DNA of 64,000 nucleotides, from positions 186,001 through 250,000 of the forward strand of contig CAVVPZ010000008.1 of the NCBI GenBank assembly GCA_963750255.1, read 5' to 3'. The stretch comes from DATLED01 sp963750255. GTDB lineage: Bacteria > Actinomycetota > Acidimicrobiia > Acidimicrobiales > CADCTF01. Positions 37,807 to 46,849 of this stretch are shown here, in pieces. Every line of letters begins with the position of its first letter. Within the stretch, counting starts at the first letter, position 1. Below the pieces are notes generated by a model. It ran no database searches. It was not told the DNA's origin and saw only the letters and a list, made by a program, of their open reading frames with translations. A program made the translations under genes and the position numbers.

Positions 37807-38901
37807 GTGAAACGCCTTCCCCGCTTCTTCGTCCTCTTCGCGCTCGTCCTCGGCCTGGCTACGGCGGGATGCGGCAGCACCATCCGTCCTCCGGCGGCGT
37901 CGGTCAACGGCACCGACCTCAGCGAGAAGTCGCTCAACGACGAGTTGGCCGCCATCGGTGGCAACCCGTCCTACGTCACCTCGATCGAACAGGGCGGGTT
38001 CAGCATCGCCGGCGCTGGCGCCGGGACCATCACGAACAGCTTTGTGGGCCGAGTGCTGACCCGGCAGATCTTCCTCGAACTCGTCCACCAGGAGTTCGTG
38101 CGTCGTGGGCTCGAACTCGCGCCCAGCGACCGACAGGCATCGCAGCCGGCCGTGGTCGACAGCGTCGGCGGGCAAGCCGTGTTCAACCGGTTCCCGAAGG
38201 CGTATCAGGACACGCTGATCAGGCGGAACGCCGAGGTGGCCAAGCTCCAGGCCGACCTGGGCGGGAAGACGGTCGATGACGCCGCCATCAAGGCCTTCTA
38301 CGAGGCCAACCTGGCCCAGTTCGCCCAGACCTGCGTCAGCCACGTCCTCTTCGCCGCCACGTCGGCCGACGGACAGGTCGACCAGGCGGCTACGGCCACC
38401 CAACTCGACGCGCTCAAGACCGCGGCCGCCGACGCCAAAGCGCAAATCGCGGCCGGGGCCGACTTCTCGGCGGTGGCAGCGGAGAAGTCGGTCGATGCCA
38501 GCAACAAGGACAAGGGCGGCGACCTGGGCTGCGGTCCGTCCGGCCGCTTCGTTCCCGAATTCGAGACGGCCATGGATGGCCTCGCCGTCGGCGTCGTGAG
38601 CGATCCGGTGGTCACCCAATTCGGCGTCCACCTGATCAAGGTCACCGATCGCAAGCCCGAGACCCTCGAGGAGGCGACGCCCCAGATTCGCCAGCAACTC
38701 GAGGGCGACGGCCAACAGAAGTTCAGCCAGTTCCTCCAAGAGGCGCTCGACAAGGCGAAGATCACCGTGAGCCCCCGCTACGGCACCTTCACCAAGAACG
38801 GGCAGTCGCCGGGCATCGTCCCGCCGCCCGCACCCACCACCACCGAGCCGGGCGCCGCCGGCGGCGTCACCGAACAGGTTCCCGCTCCCGGCCAACCGTG
38901 A
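37807..38901 (+). CDS. parvulin-type peptidyl-prolyl isomerase lipoprotein (SurA/PrsA-like)
   Basis: This 364-residue exported protein has a signal peptide (KRLPRFFVLFALVLGLATAG) followed by Cys 22, a plausible lipobox (TAGC). A SurA-like helical N domain follows. The parvulin domain runs from VSHVLFAATSADG through GGDLGCGPSGRFVPEFE to FGVHLIKVTDRKPE, ending in a Pro/Thr-rich tail. Such proteins help fold secreted proteins on the outer face of the membrane. The GTG start lies 4 nt after mfd. Its stop overlaps the next gene (GTGA). Confidence 0.88.
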   Translation: MKRLPRFFVLFALVLGLATAGCGSTIRPPAASVNGTDLSEKSLNDELAAIGGNPSYVTSIEQGGFSIAGAGAGTITNSFVGRVLTRQIFLELVHQEFVRRGLELAPSDRQASQPAVVDSVGGQAVFNRFPKAYQDTLIRRNAEVAKLQADLGGKTVDDAAIKAFYEANLAQFAQTCVSHVLFAATSADGQVDQAATATQLDALKTAAADAKAQIAAGADFSAVAAEKSVDASNKDKGGDLGCGPSGRFVPEFETAMDGLAVGVVSDPVVTQFGVHLIKVTDRKPETLEEATPQIRQQLEGDGQQKFSQFLQEALDKAKITVSPRYGTFTKNGQSPGIVPPPAPTTTEPGAAGGVTEQVPAPGQP

Positions 38902-40332
38902 CCCCGCCCCGGGTGACGGTTGTCGGCCTCGGTCCCGCCGGCGCCGACCTGGTCACCCAGGGCACGCGCGACGCCATCGAGGCCGTGGCGCCGAGAGCGC
39001 GATTTCTGCGCACCACTCGCCACCCCGCCGCCGGCGTCGTCGGCCCGTCGACCTCGTTCGACTCGGTCTATGACAGCGCGGCGACTGTCGACGACGTGTA
39101 TCGCGACATCGTCGATCGCCTCCGCGACGCGGCCGTCGAGCACGGGCACGTGCTCTACGCCGTACCGGGATCGCCGGCCGTCGCCGAGCGGACGGTCGAG
39201 CTGCTTTTGATCGAGGCGGCCGGCGGACAGATCGCAGTCGACGTGTTGCCGGCCTTGTCGTTTCTCGATCTGGCTTGGGCCCGCCTCGGCGTCGACCCAT
39301 TCGCCACCGGAGTGCGGATCGTCGACGGGCACCGCTTCTCGGTCGAGGCCGCCGGTCAACGTGGACCACTGCTGGTGGGGCAGTGCGACTCGCCGCGCCG
39401 TCCTCTCCGACATCAAGCTCGCCTTCGACGACGTCGAGCCTGAGCAGGTGGTGGTGCTGCAGCGCCTTGGTCTGCCCGACGAGGCAATCGAGACCGTGGC
39501 CTGGGCCGACCTCGATCGGACGGTTGACGCCGACCACCTGACCTCGCTGTGGATCCCGGAGTTCGCCGCGCCGGTGGCGGCCGAGCTCGCGTCTTTCGTC
39601 GACGTCGTCCGGCGCCTGCGAGAGGAGTGCCCGTGGGATCGCGAACAGACCCACGAGTCGTTGGCCCGGTACGCGCTCGAGGAGGCCTACGAGGTCGTCG
39701 ACGCCATCGCCTCGGGCTCGGTCGACCACCTCGAGGAAGAACTCGGCGATCTCTTGTTGCAGGTCGTGCTGCACGCCGCCATCGCCACCCAGACGGGCGA
39801 CTTCACGCTCGCCGACGTCGCCCGAGGCGTCAGCGAGAAGATGGTCCGCCGCCACCCGCACGTGTTCGGTTCGGTAACGGTGAGCGGCAGCGACGAGGTC
39901 CGCCGCAACTGGGAGCGCATCAAGGCCCAGGAAAAGGGTGAGGAGAAGGGCGGGGCGGCGCCGGGTGCGCTCGACGACGTCCCCGGCTACCTGCCGGCGC
40001 TGTCCTATGCGGCGAAGTTGTCCAAGCGGGCCGCCCAGGTCGGCTTCGACTGGCGGACCACGGCGCCGGTCTACGACAAGGTCCGTGAGGAAGTCGACGA
40101 ACTCGAGGCCGAGCCCACGGCGGACGAACTCGGCGACGTGTTGTTCTCGCTCGTCAACGTCGCCCGCCACGTCGGCCACGACCCTGAGGTCGCCCTCCGC
40201 GGAGCGGCCGACAAGTTCCGCCGCCGGTTCCGACTCGTCGAGGCCGCCGCTGCCGCCGAGGGCCTCGACTTGTCGCTGGCAGACGAGTCCGACCTCGACC
40301 GGCTCTGGGACGACGCCAAGCGCAACGCGTGA
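38898..40332 (+). CDS. mazG: tetrapyrrole methylase-like and MazG nucleotide pyrophosphohydrolase fusion (one frameshift)
   Basis: This fusion of about 477 residues is YabN-like. Residues 1-170 form a SAM-dependent tetrapyrrole-methylase fold (VTVVGLGPAGADLVTQGT, YAVPGSPAVAERTVELL). Residues about 220-475 hold two MazG helical repeats: RLREECPWDREQTHESL, YEVVDAI, EEELGDLLLQVV, and a second EEVDELEAEPTADELGDVLFSLVN, which bind Mg and hydrolyse (d)NTPs. A break near 39393 separates VGQCDS from AVLSDIKLAFDD. MazG lowers (p)ppGpp or removes damaged dNTPs. The role of the methylase half is unknown. Confidence 0.88.
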
Positions 40333-40343
40333 CCCGCCCTGAC

Positions 40344-40389
40344 CTTTCCGGCGCGTCGACGCGCTCCGTCGCCCGTTCGCGCCGGGAAG
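40344..40389. repeat. inverted repeat with CTTTCCGGCG arm (copy 2)
   Basis: CTTTCCGGCG (40344-40353) and CGCCGGGAAG (40380-40389) are 26 nt apart. The layout matches 6127-6173: the right arm covers the -35 position of the TAGGGT box at 40401. It could also act as the terminator of the mazG unit. Confidence 0.5.
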
Positions 40390-40400
40390 CGAGAGTTTTC

Positions 40401-40406
40401 TAGGGT
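40401..40406 (+). promoter_or_regulatory. candidate -10 box TAGGGT
   Basis: TAGGGT ends 7 nt before the ATG at 40414. Confidence 0.45.
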
Positions 40407-40413
40407 CTGGAGC

Positions 40414-40791
40414 ATGAACCCCACGGATGTGGCCAAGGCGTACGCCGGAGGACGGCTGGCCATCGGCGTCCTCTTCCTCCTGCTGCCCGGGCGAATGCTC
40501 AAGGGGATCGTCGGGGGTGAACACCCCGGCCCGGCACTGAAGTTGTTGGGCCGACTCATCGGCGTGCGAGACGCGCTCCTCGGCGTCGGAACGCTCGTGG
40601 CGCTCCAAGACGGGGACGGAGCCCGGGTTCGTCCGTGGATGACGTACGGGGCCGTGGCCGACGGCGTCGACGCACTCAGCACCCTGCTCGCCTATCGCCA
40701 CCTGCCGAAGCGCAAACGATTCGCCATACTCGCTCTCGCCGCCGGGGGATCGGGCACCGGCGGCTACCTGATGGCCAAGTTCGACCGCTGA
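40414..40791 (+). CDS. small membrane protein of unknown function
   Basis: This is a 125-residue protein with three or four hydrophobic segments: LAIGVLFLLLPG (residues 15-26), LLGVGTLVAL (56-65), a moderately hydrophobic stretch near 75-90 (YGAVADGVDALSTLLA), and FAILALAAGGSGTGGYLM (102-119). Arg/Lys clusters between them (HLPKRKR) suggest cytoplasmic loops. The pattern resembles small DUF4267-type membrane proteins, but I do not recognise the family with certainty. The ATG fits the TAGGGT box, so it is its own unit between mazG and eno. Confidence 0.65.
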   Translation: MNPTDVAKAYAGGRLAIGVLFLLLPGRMLKGIVGGEHPGPALKLLGRLIGVRDALLGVGTLVALQDGDGARVRPWMTYGAVADGVDALSTLLAYRHLPKRKRFAILALAAGGSGTGGYLMAKFDR

Positions 40792-40814
40792 CCCACCGGC
40801 GCGTCCGGTTCTTG

Positions 40815-40820
40815 TACCGT
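40815..40820 (+). promoter_or_regulatory. candidate -10 box TACCGT for eno
   Basis: TACCGT lies 28 nt before the eno ATG. The leader carries AGGAG at 40836-40840, 8 nt before the ATG, so this is a classic leadered start. Confidence 0.4.
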
Positions 40821-40848
40821 AACCACACCAGCAACAGGAGCCACAGCC

Positions 40849-42141
40849 ATGTCGGAGATCGAGCACATCGTCGGGCGAGAGGTCCTCGACTCGCGCGGCA
40901 ACCCCACGGTCGAGGTCGAGGTGTTCCTCGCCTCGGGCGCCAAGGGGCGGGCCATCGTGCCCTCCGGCGCGTCGACCGGCCAGTTCGAGGCCGTCGAGTT
41001 GCGCGACGGCGGTGACCGCTTCGGCGGCAAGGGCGTCGAGGCGGCCGTCGGACACGTCAACGGCGAGTTGCTCGACTGCCTGCTGGGCATGGAGGCCCTC
41101 GACCAGCGCGGCGTCGATGCCGAGATGCTGGCCACCGACGGCACGCCCAACAAGGCCCGTCTGGGCGCCAACGCCCTGCTCGGCGTGAGCTTGGCCGTGG
41201 CCAGGGCCGCGGCCGACGAACTCGAGTTACCGCTCTATCGCTACGTCGGCGGGGCCAACGCCCACGTGCTTCCGGTGCCGATGTTGAACGTGCTCAACGG
41301 AGGTGCCCACGCCGACAACAACGTCGACTTCCAGGAGTTCATGCTGATGCCCGTCGGCGCCGCAAGTTTCAGCGAGGCGCTCCGCTGGGGAGTCGAGACC
41401 TACCACGTACTCAAGAAGGTGCTCCACGATCGCGGGCTGTCGACGGCCGTCGGCGACGAGGGCGGGTTCGCCCCCGACCTGTCCTCCAACGAGGAGGCCG
41501 TGCGGGTGCTCATGGAGGCCATCGAGAAGGCGGGCCGGGTGCCGGGCGACGAGATCGCCATCGCCCTCGATCCGGCCGTGAGTGAGATCTTCTCCGACGG
41601 CCGCTACGAGTTGGCCGGCGAGGGCCGAAGCCTCGACGCCGACGAGATGGCGGGCTACTGGGTCGACTTGTGCGATCGCTATCCGATCGTGTCGATCGAG
41701 GACGGGATGGACGAGGAGGACTGGGACGGCTGGGCCACGCTCACCGCCGCGCTCGGCGACCGGGTCCAGTTGGTCGGAGACGACCTCTTCGTGACCAACG
41801 TCGAGCGACTCGGGCGCGGCATCGACCGCGCGGTCGCCAACGCCATCCTGGTTAAGGTCAACCAGATCGGTACCCTCACCGAGACCCTCGAGACGGTCGG
41901 GTTGGCCACCCGTTCGTCGTACGCCAGCGTCATGTCGCACCGGTCGGGCGAGACCGAGGACACCACCATCGCCGACCTCGCCGTGGCCACCAACTGCGGT
42001 CAGATCAAGACCGGCGCGCCGGCACGTTCCGACCGCGTAGCGAAGTACAACCAGTTGCTCCGCATCGAACACGACCTCGGCGAAGGCGCTGCGTTCCGCG
42101 GCCTCGATGCGTTGGCCGGTCGCCGCTCGGGTCCAGCATGA
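40849..42141 (+). CDS. eno: enolase
   Basis: Enolase converts 2-phosphoglycerate to phosphoenolpyruvate in glycolysis. The 430-residue protein is intact: REVLDSRGNPTVEVEV, VPSGASTGQFEAVEL, LLGVSLAVARAAA, the catalytic region VGDEGGFAPDL, metal ligands in ALDPAVSEIF, SIEDGMDEEDWDGW and LVGDDLFVTN, the active-site Lys in ILVKVNQIGTLTETL, and the family signature VMSHRSGETEDTTIADLAV. A good ribosome-binding site precedes the ATG. Its stop overlaps the divIC start (ATGA), a common actinobacterial arrangement. Confidence 0.98.
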   Translation: MSEIEHIVGREVLDSRGNPTVEVEVFLASGAKGRAIVPSGASTGQFEAVELRDGGDRFGGKGVEAAVGHVNGELLDCLLGMEALDQRGVDAEMLATDGTPNKARLGANALLGVSLAVARAAADELELPLYRYVGGANAHVLPVPMLNVLNGGAHADNNVDFQEFMLMPVGAASFSEALRWGVETYHVLKKVLHDRGLSTAVGDEGGFAPDLSSNEEAVRVLMEAIEKAGRVPGDEIAIALDPAVSEIFSDGRYELAGEGRSLDADEMAGYWVDLCDRYPIVSIEDGMDEEDWDGWATLTAALGDRVQLVGDDLFVTNVERLGRGIDRAVANAILVKVNQIGTLTETLETVGLATRSSYASVMSHRSGETEDTTIADLAVATNCGQIKTGAPARSDRVAKYNQLLRIEHDLGEGAAFRGLDALAGRRSGPA

Positions 42142-42515
42142 GGCTTCGGCGCCTCATCGCCCCCACGATCGGTGCCTGCCTCCTCGCCGCCTTCCTCGTG
42201 ATGGCGGTCTTTCCGACGCGGACCTATCTGCACCAGCGCGAGGAGATCGCCGCCGCCGAAGACAAGGTCGCGGTGCTGTCGGCCGAAAATTCGAAGCTGG
42301 CGGCTCGGGTCGACCTGTTGCACACCGATGCCGAGATCGAACGTCTGGCCCGGGAGCAGTACAACCTCGTTCGTCCCGGCGAAGAGGCCTACGCCATCCT
42401 GCCCGGCCCCGCCGACCGGCCGACGTCGATCGCGCCGCCGCCGGTGGGGCTGCGTCGGCCGCCGACGCCCTCGCTGGTCGATCGCGTGCTCGACGCGGTC
42501 ACGTTCTGGAACTGA
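42138..42515 (+). CDS. septum formation initiator (DivIC/FtsB-like)
   Basis: This 125-residue single-pass protein has a transmembrane helix at about residues 6-26 (IAPTIGACLLAAFLVMAVF), an extracytoplasmic coiled coil (EEIAAAEDKVAVLSAENSKL), and the family motif AREQYNLVRPGEEAYAIL. These proteins join FtsL and FtsQ in the divisome. It is coupled to eno by ATGA. The last 17 nt overlap the 3' end of the opposite GNAT gene. Confidence 0.87.
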   Translation: MRLRRLIAPTIGACLLAAFLVMAVFPTRTYLHQREEIAAAEDKVAVLSAENSKLAARVDLLHTDAEIERLAREQYNLVRPGEEAYAILPGPADRPTSIAPPPVGLRRPPTPSLVDRVLDAVTFWN

Positions 42516-43014
42516 GCGACTTCGCGTAACACCGGCTGCGGGGGTCGTCGGCATAGGCCCCGTAGTTGGCGATCGGTTGGTAGTCGCATGATTCGTAGAG
42601 GGCGATGGCTTCGGGCTGGGCCGTTCCCGTCTCGAGTTGCATCACCGTGAAGCCGGCCGCCGCCGCCCGCTCCTCGAGGCCGGCCAACAGGTCGCGGGCG
42701 ATACCTCGCCCTCGGGCCTCTTCGCGGACGAACATCCGCTTGAGCTCACATGACAGTGGCCCGATCCGCCGGATGCCGCCGCAGCCGACGGGCACGAGAT
42801 CGCCGCCGTCGACCTCGAGGTAGGCGACCAGGAAGGCGCCATCGGGCGAAGCGAACTGTGCCTCGTCGGCCGGCGGCTCGAACTCGTCGCCTCCGTAGCG
42901 GACGACGATCTCGGCTGACATCTCCCGTTCGAGCGTGCGACCCTCGGGCGACGAGATCGGTTGGTCGACGAGTCGGGCCATCGCCGGATCGTAGAGTGCC
43001 CCTTCGATGTCCAT
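42499..43014 (-). CDS. GNAT family N-acetyltransferase
   Basis: This is a GNAT protein of up to 171 residues. RYGGDEFEPP is followed by the strand FLVAYLEVDGGDLVPVGCGGIR, the acetyl-CoA loop REEARGRGIARDLLAGLEERA, GFTVMQLETGTAQPEAIALYES and a final YADDPRSRCYAK. The acceptor is unknown. The start is uncertain: ATG at 43014 would overlap the first 8 nt of coxL on the other strand, while ATG at 42981 leaves a 25-bp gap and still keeps the whole fold. Confidence 0.85.
   Translation of the reverse strand: MDIEGALYDPAMARLVDQPISSPEGRTLEREMSAEIVVRYGGDEFEPPADEAQFASPDGAFLVAYLEVDGGDLVPVGCGGIRRIGPLSCELKRMFVREEARGRGIARDLLAGLEERAAAAGFTVMQLETGTAQPEAIALYESCDYQPIANYGAYADDPRSRCYAKSLSSRT
42992..42997 (+). promoter_or_regulatory. 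candidate -10 box TAGAGT for the molybdenum hydroxylase operon
   Basis: TAGAGT ends 9 nt before the large-subunit ATG at 43007. It overlaps the 5' region of the divergent GNAT gene. Confidence 0.45.
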
Positions 43015-45364
43015 CCTCGGTAACCGCGTCCTCCGCAAGGAAGACCCCAAGTTCCTCACCAGCGGCGGCACCTACGTCGACGACCTCGTGCTCGATGGGG
43101 CCGTCCACGTCGTCTACGTCCGCTCGACCATGGCCGCGGCCCGCATCACCGGTATCGATGCCACCGAGGCTCGGTCGGCCCCGGGCGTGGTGGCGGTGTT
43201 CGCCGGCGGGGAGGTCGATCTCGAAGCAATGGCGCCGAGCATGGGCCTCATCAACCAGAAGATGGTCCGGCGGTGGATCGCCACCGACCGGGTCCGCTTC
43301 GTCGGTGAGGCCGTCGCCGCCGTCGTCGCCGAGACGCGGTCGGAGGCCGTCGACGCCGCCGAGTTGGTCTATGTCGACTACGAGCCCGAGCGGGCCGTCG
43401 TCGACGCCGACGACGCAGCCGAAGGCGACACGCTTCTCTTCGCCGACGCCGGCACCAACATGTCGTTGGAACTCGCCTTCGGTCGGACCGATGACCTGTT
43501 CGACGGATGCGAGGTCGTCGTCCGCCAGCGGATCGTCAACCAACGGGTGGCGCCATGCCCGCTCGAAGTCCGCGCCGCCGCCGTCGAGTGGGGAGCCGAC
43601 GGCCGGTTGACGCAGTGGGCGAGCACTCAGGGGGCGCACTCGGTCAAGGGGGATCTGGTCAGGATCTACGGCCTCGACGCCGAAGCCGTGCGGGTGATCG
43701 CCCCCGACGTGGGTGGCGGTTTCGGAGCCAAGATCGGCGCCTATCCCGAAGAGATGCTTCTCCCGTGGATCGCCCGGCGGGTCGGTCGTCCGGTGAAGTG
43801 GGTCGAGACCCGTAGCGAGTCGATGATGAACCTCGGGCACGGTCGCGGGCAGATCCAACACGCGGAGATGGGCGGCAGCCGCAACGGCGCCATCACCGCG
43901 TATCGCTTGACCGTCCTGCAAGACAGTGGCGCGTACCCCACCACGGGTTCGGTGTTGCCGTTCATGACCCGCACGATGCTGACGGGCGTCTACGACATCC
44001 CCAAGGCCGAGTTCAACAGCCGATCGGTGGTCACCAACACGACGCCCACGGTGGCCTATCGGGGCGCTGGTCGTCCCGAAGCAACTGCGGCCATCGAGCG
44101 CATGGTCGACCTGTTCGCCGGCGAGATCGGTGTCGACCCGGCCGAGGTCCGCCGCCGCAATCTGATCGCGGCTGACAGGTTCCCGTTCACCACCCCCGTC
44201 GGCACCACGTACGACATCGGCGACTACGAGCGCGCGCTCGACCTGGTGCTCGACTCGGCCGGTTACGCCGATCTGCGGGCCGAGCAGCAGCGCCGGCGTG
44301 ACGCCGACGAGCGCATGCAACTCGGGATCGGGCTGTCGGTCTACGTCGAGATCACGGCCGGGCCCGGTGCTCCGAGCGAGTACGGGGCCGTCGAGGTCCG
44401 TCCCGACGGCCACGTGGTGGTGCGCAGTGGTTCGTCGGCCCACGGGCAGGGCCACCACACGGCGTTCTCCATGCTGGTGGCCGACCGCCTCGGCATCGAC
44501 CTCGACGACATCGAAGTCATCCAGGGCGACACCGACGTCGTGCCCCACGGCCAGGGAACCATGGGTTCGCGCTCGCTCCAGGCCGGCGGTGTCGCCGTCG
44601 CCCGTGCCGCCGAGGCCGTGGTCGAGAAGGCCAAGCGCATCGCCGCTGACCTGCTCGAGGCCAATCCCGACGATGTCGTACTCGACACGGCCGACGCTCG
44701 GTTCCACGTCGCCGGTACTCCTGCGGTCGGTCGGAGTTGGAGCGAGGTCGCCCAAGCTGCGGCCGCCGACGGCGGCACGGGTCTGCTGGCCGCCGAGGTC
44801 GACTACCAAGGCACCGGCCCCACCTTTCCCTTCGGTGCTCATCTCGTCGTGGTCGCTGTCGACCGCGAGACCGGCAAGGTGACGGTGGAGCGGGTGGTGG
44901 CCGTCGACGACGCCGGTCGCATCCTCAACCCGTTGCTGGCCGACGGCCAGGTGCACGGCGGCCTGGCCCAGGGCGTCGCCCAAGCGTTGATGGAAGAGGT
45001 CCGCTACGACCCCGAGGGCAATCCGGTGACCTCCAACCTGGCCGACTACGCCTTCATCTCGGCCGCCGAGCTCCCGAGCTTCGAGCGGGTGCCGATGGAG
45101 ACGCCGACCCCGATGAACGAGCTCGGGGCCAAGGGCATCGGCGAGTCGGGCACCATCGGGTCGACGCCGGCCGTGCACAACGCCGTGGTCGACGCGTTGT
45201 CGTTTTTCGGCGTCACCCATCTCGACATGCCGTGCACGCCCGAAAAGGTCTGGCGGGCGATCAACGGACTGTCCGAGCCGGGCCCGGTGTTCGCGGCGCC
45301 GGCCGCATCCGGTCTCGGATCGGTGGCCACGGCCACCGGCGACGAGGACATTCCCGGGCTGTGA
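43007..45364 (+). CDS. molybdenum hydroxylase large subunit (form II CoxL-like)
   Basis: This 785-residue subunit of the xanthine oxidase/CO dehydrogenase family binds the Mo-molybdopterin cytosine dinucleotide cofactor. It has the GTYVDDL N-terminal domain, GGGFGAKIGAYPEE, the active-site loop AYRGAGRPEA (near 350), the cofactor segments GQGHHTAF and GTMGSRSLQAGG, and the catalytic Glu in GIGESGTIGS (near 712). True CO dehydrogenase (form I) has AYRCSFR at the loop; AYRGAGR marks form II, whose substrates are mostly unproven. The order L-S-M and the accessory genes at 50-56 kb support a working enzyme. The gene is intact. Confidence 0.92.
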   Translation: MSILGNRVLRKEDPKFLTSGGTYVDDLVLDGAVHVVYVRSTMAAARITGIDATEARSAPGVVAVFAGGEVDLEAMAPSMGLINQKMVRRWIATDRVRFVGEAVAAVVAETRSEAVDAAELVYVDYEPERAVVDADDAAEGDTLLFADAGTNMSLELAFGRTDDLFDGCEVVVRQRIVNQRVAPCPLEVRAAAVEWGADGRLTQWASTQGAHSVKGDLVRIYGLDAEAVRVIAPDVGGGFGAKIGAYPEEMLLPWIARRVGRPVKWVETRSESMMNLGHGRGQIQHAEMGGSRNGAITAYRLTVLQDSGAYPTTGSVLPFMTRTMLTGVYDIPKAEFNSRSVVTNTTPTVAYRGAGRPEATAAIERMVDLFAGEIGVDPAEVRRRNLIAADRFPFTTPVGTTYDIGDYERALDLVLDSAGYADLRAEQQRRRDADERMQLGIGLSVYVEITAGPGAPSEYGAVEVRPDGHVVVRSGSSAHGQGHHTAFSMLVADRLGIDLDDIEVIQGDTDVVPHGQGTMGSRSLQAGGVAVARAAEAVVEKAKRIAADLLEANPDDVVLDTADARFHVAGTPAVGRSWSEVAQAAAADGGTGLLAAEVDYQGTGPTFPFGAHLVVVAVDRETGKVTVERVVAVDDAGRILNPLLADGQVHGGLAQGVAQALMEEVRYDPEGNPVTSNLADYAFISAAELPSFERVPMETPTPMNELGAKGIGESGTIGSTPAVHNAVVDALSFFGVTHLDMPCTPEKVWRAINGLSEPGPVFAAPAASGLGSVATATGDEDIPGL

Positions 45365-45422
45365 GCCGGGCGGCGACCAAGTCGGGCATGATGACCCTTT
45401 CCGCAGCAACCTTGGAGGCGCA

Positions 45423-45887
45423 GTGCACGTTTCGGTGACGGTGAACGGCGACGCTCAGGAGCACGATGTCGAGCCCCGACTCCTTCTCGTCCACTACCTG
45501 CGCGAGGTCGTGGGCCTCACCGGCACCAACGTCGGGTGTGACACCTCGTCGTGTGGGGCCTGCACCGTCCTCGTCGACGGCGAGTCGGTCAAGTCGTGCA
45601 CGGTGCTCGCCGTGCAGGCCGACGGCCGTGCAATCACCACCATCGAGGGTCTCGCCGATCCCGACGGGACGATGCACCCGATGCAGCGGGCCTTCCAGGA
45701 GAACCACGGATTGCAGTGCGGCTACTGCACCCCCGGCATGGTGCTGGCAGCAGTGTCGCTCCTGCAGGAAAACCCTGATCCCGACGAGCGACAGGTGCGC
45801 GAAGGGCTCGAGGGCAACCTTTGCCGTTGCACCGGCTACCACAACATCGTGAAGTCGGTGCTGGCGGCAGCGGGATCGACGAAATGA
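45423..45887 (+). CDS. molybdenum hydroxylase [2Fe-2S] small subunit (CoxS-like)
   Basis: This 154-residue subunit has two iron-sulfur clusters. The N-terminal plant-ferredoxin site is GCDTSSCGACTVLVDG. The C-terminal all-helical site is QCGYCTPGM ... GNLCRCTGYHNI. It passes electrons from molybdenum to FAD. The GTG start is preceded by TTGGAGG. It overlaps the next gene by ATGA. Confidence 0.95.
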   Translation: MHVSVTVNGDAQEHDVEPRLLLVHYLREVVGLTGTNVGCDTSSCGACTVLVDGESVKSCTVLAVQADGRAITTIEGLADPDGTMHPMQRAFQENHGLQCGYCTPGMVLAAVSLLQENPDPDERQVREGLEGNLCRCTGYHNIVKSVLAAAGSTK

Positions 45888-46713
45888 TCCCCGCCGCCTT
45901 CGACTACCAGCGGGCCGAGTCGGCCGAGGAGGCCATCGCCCTCCTGACCGAGCACGGCGACGAAGCCAAACTCCTCGCTGGCGGTCACTCGCTCCTCCCG
46001 TTGATGAAGCTGCGGTTGGCTACGCCGACCATGCTCATCGACGTCGGTCGCCTCGACGAACTCTCCTACATCCGCGATGCCGGTGATCACGTCGCGGTGG
46101 GCGCCCTCACCCGCCACCGTGATCTCGAGACTCCGATCTGCTGTCCGCCGAGGTACCGCTTCTCGCCCATGCCGCATCACACGTCGGCGATCCCCAGGTC
46201 CGCCACCGCGGCACCTTGGGCGGCACGCTGGCCCACGGCGACCCGGCATCCGACCTCCCCGCCGTCGCCCTCGCCCTGGGCGCCACGCTCGTGGCGCAGG
46301 GACCGGGCGGTCAGCGCGAGATCGCGGCGAGCGACTTCTTCCTCGGGTTTCTCGAGACCACGCTCGCCCCCGACGAGTTGCTGACCGAGATCCGCCTGCC
46401 CAAGACCGGCGGCAACGGCTGGTCGTTCCAGAAGTTCAATCGTCGGGCCCAGGACTGGGCCATCGTCGGCGTCGCCGCCGCCCGTACCGGTGCCGGCAAC
46501 GAGGCCGGCGTCGCACTGATCAACATGGGCTCGGTGCCGTTGCGGGCCACGGCCGTCGAGGCCGCGTTGGCTGGCGGCGCGTCGGCCACCGACGCCGCCG
46601 CATCGGCGGCCGAGGGCCTCGACCCTCCCGGCGACCTCAACGCCACGCCCGAGTACCGCCGCCACCTCGCCCAAGTCCTCGTTCGACGAGCCCTCGAGGA
46701 AGCCGGCATCTAG
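45884..46713 (+). CDS. molybdenum hydroxylase FAD subunit (CoxM-like, one frameshift)
   Basis: This subunit of about 277 residues binds FAD through AKLLAGGHSLLPLMKLRLA and then (after the break) LGGTLAHGDPASDLPAV, typical of the CoxM/VAO fold. A missing base near 46138 separates RHRDLET from DLLSAEVPLLAHAASHVG. The C-terminal domain ends RRALEEAGI at a TAG just before a large hairpin. It closes the L-S-M operon. Confidence 0.9.
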
Positions 46714-46751
46714 ACCCCGAGCCGGGTGTTTGCGTGGCCGTAGTGGTCGTT

Positions 46752-46830
46752 CAACCCCGTTGCCGTGGCCGAAACGGCGACCGTTTCGGCCACCGCAACG
46801 GGTTGGGGCGACCGCAACGGCCACCGCAAC
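46752..46830. repeat. 79-bp dispersed intergenic repeat, copy 2 (large hairpin)
   Basis: This is the partner of 16684-16762. Within it GTGGCCGAAACGG (46765-46777) pairs perfectly with CCGTTTCGGCCAC (46781-46793) around a CGA loop, and AACCCCGTTGC pairs with GCAACGGGTT outside with one bulge, giving a stem of about 23 bp. It lies tail-to-tail between the CoxM and monooxygenase genes, so it is probably a two-way terminator. Confidence 0.7.
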
Positions 46831-46849
46831 GCAGCGGTGTCGGTGGGGT

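Noticed and set aside
43007..45364. True aerobic CO dehydrogenase (form I)
   Set aside because: The active-site loop is AYRGAGR, not AYRCSFR, so CO oxidation is not supported by sequence.
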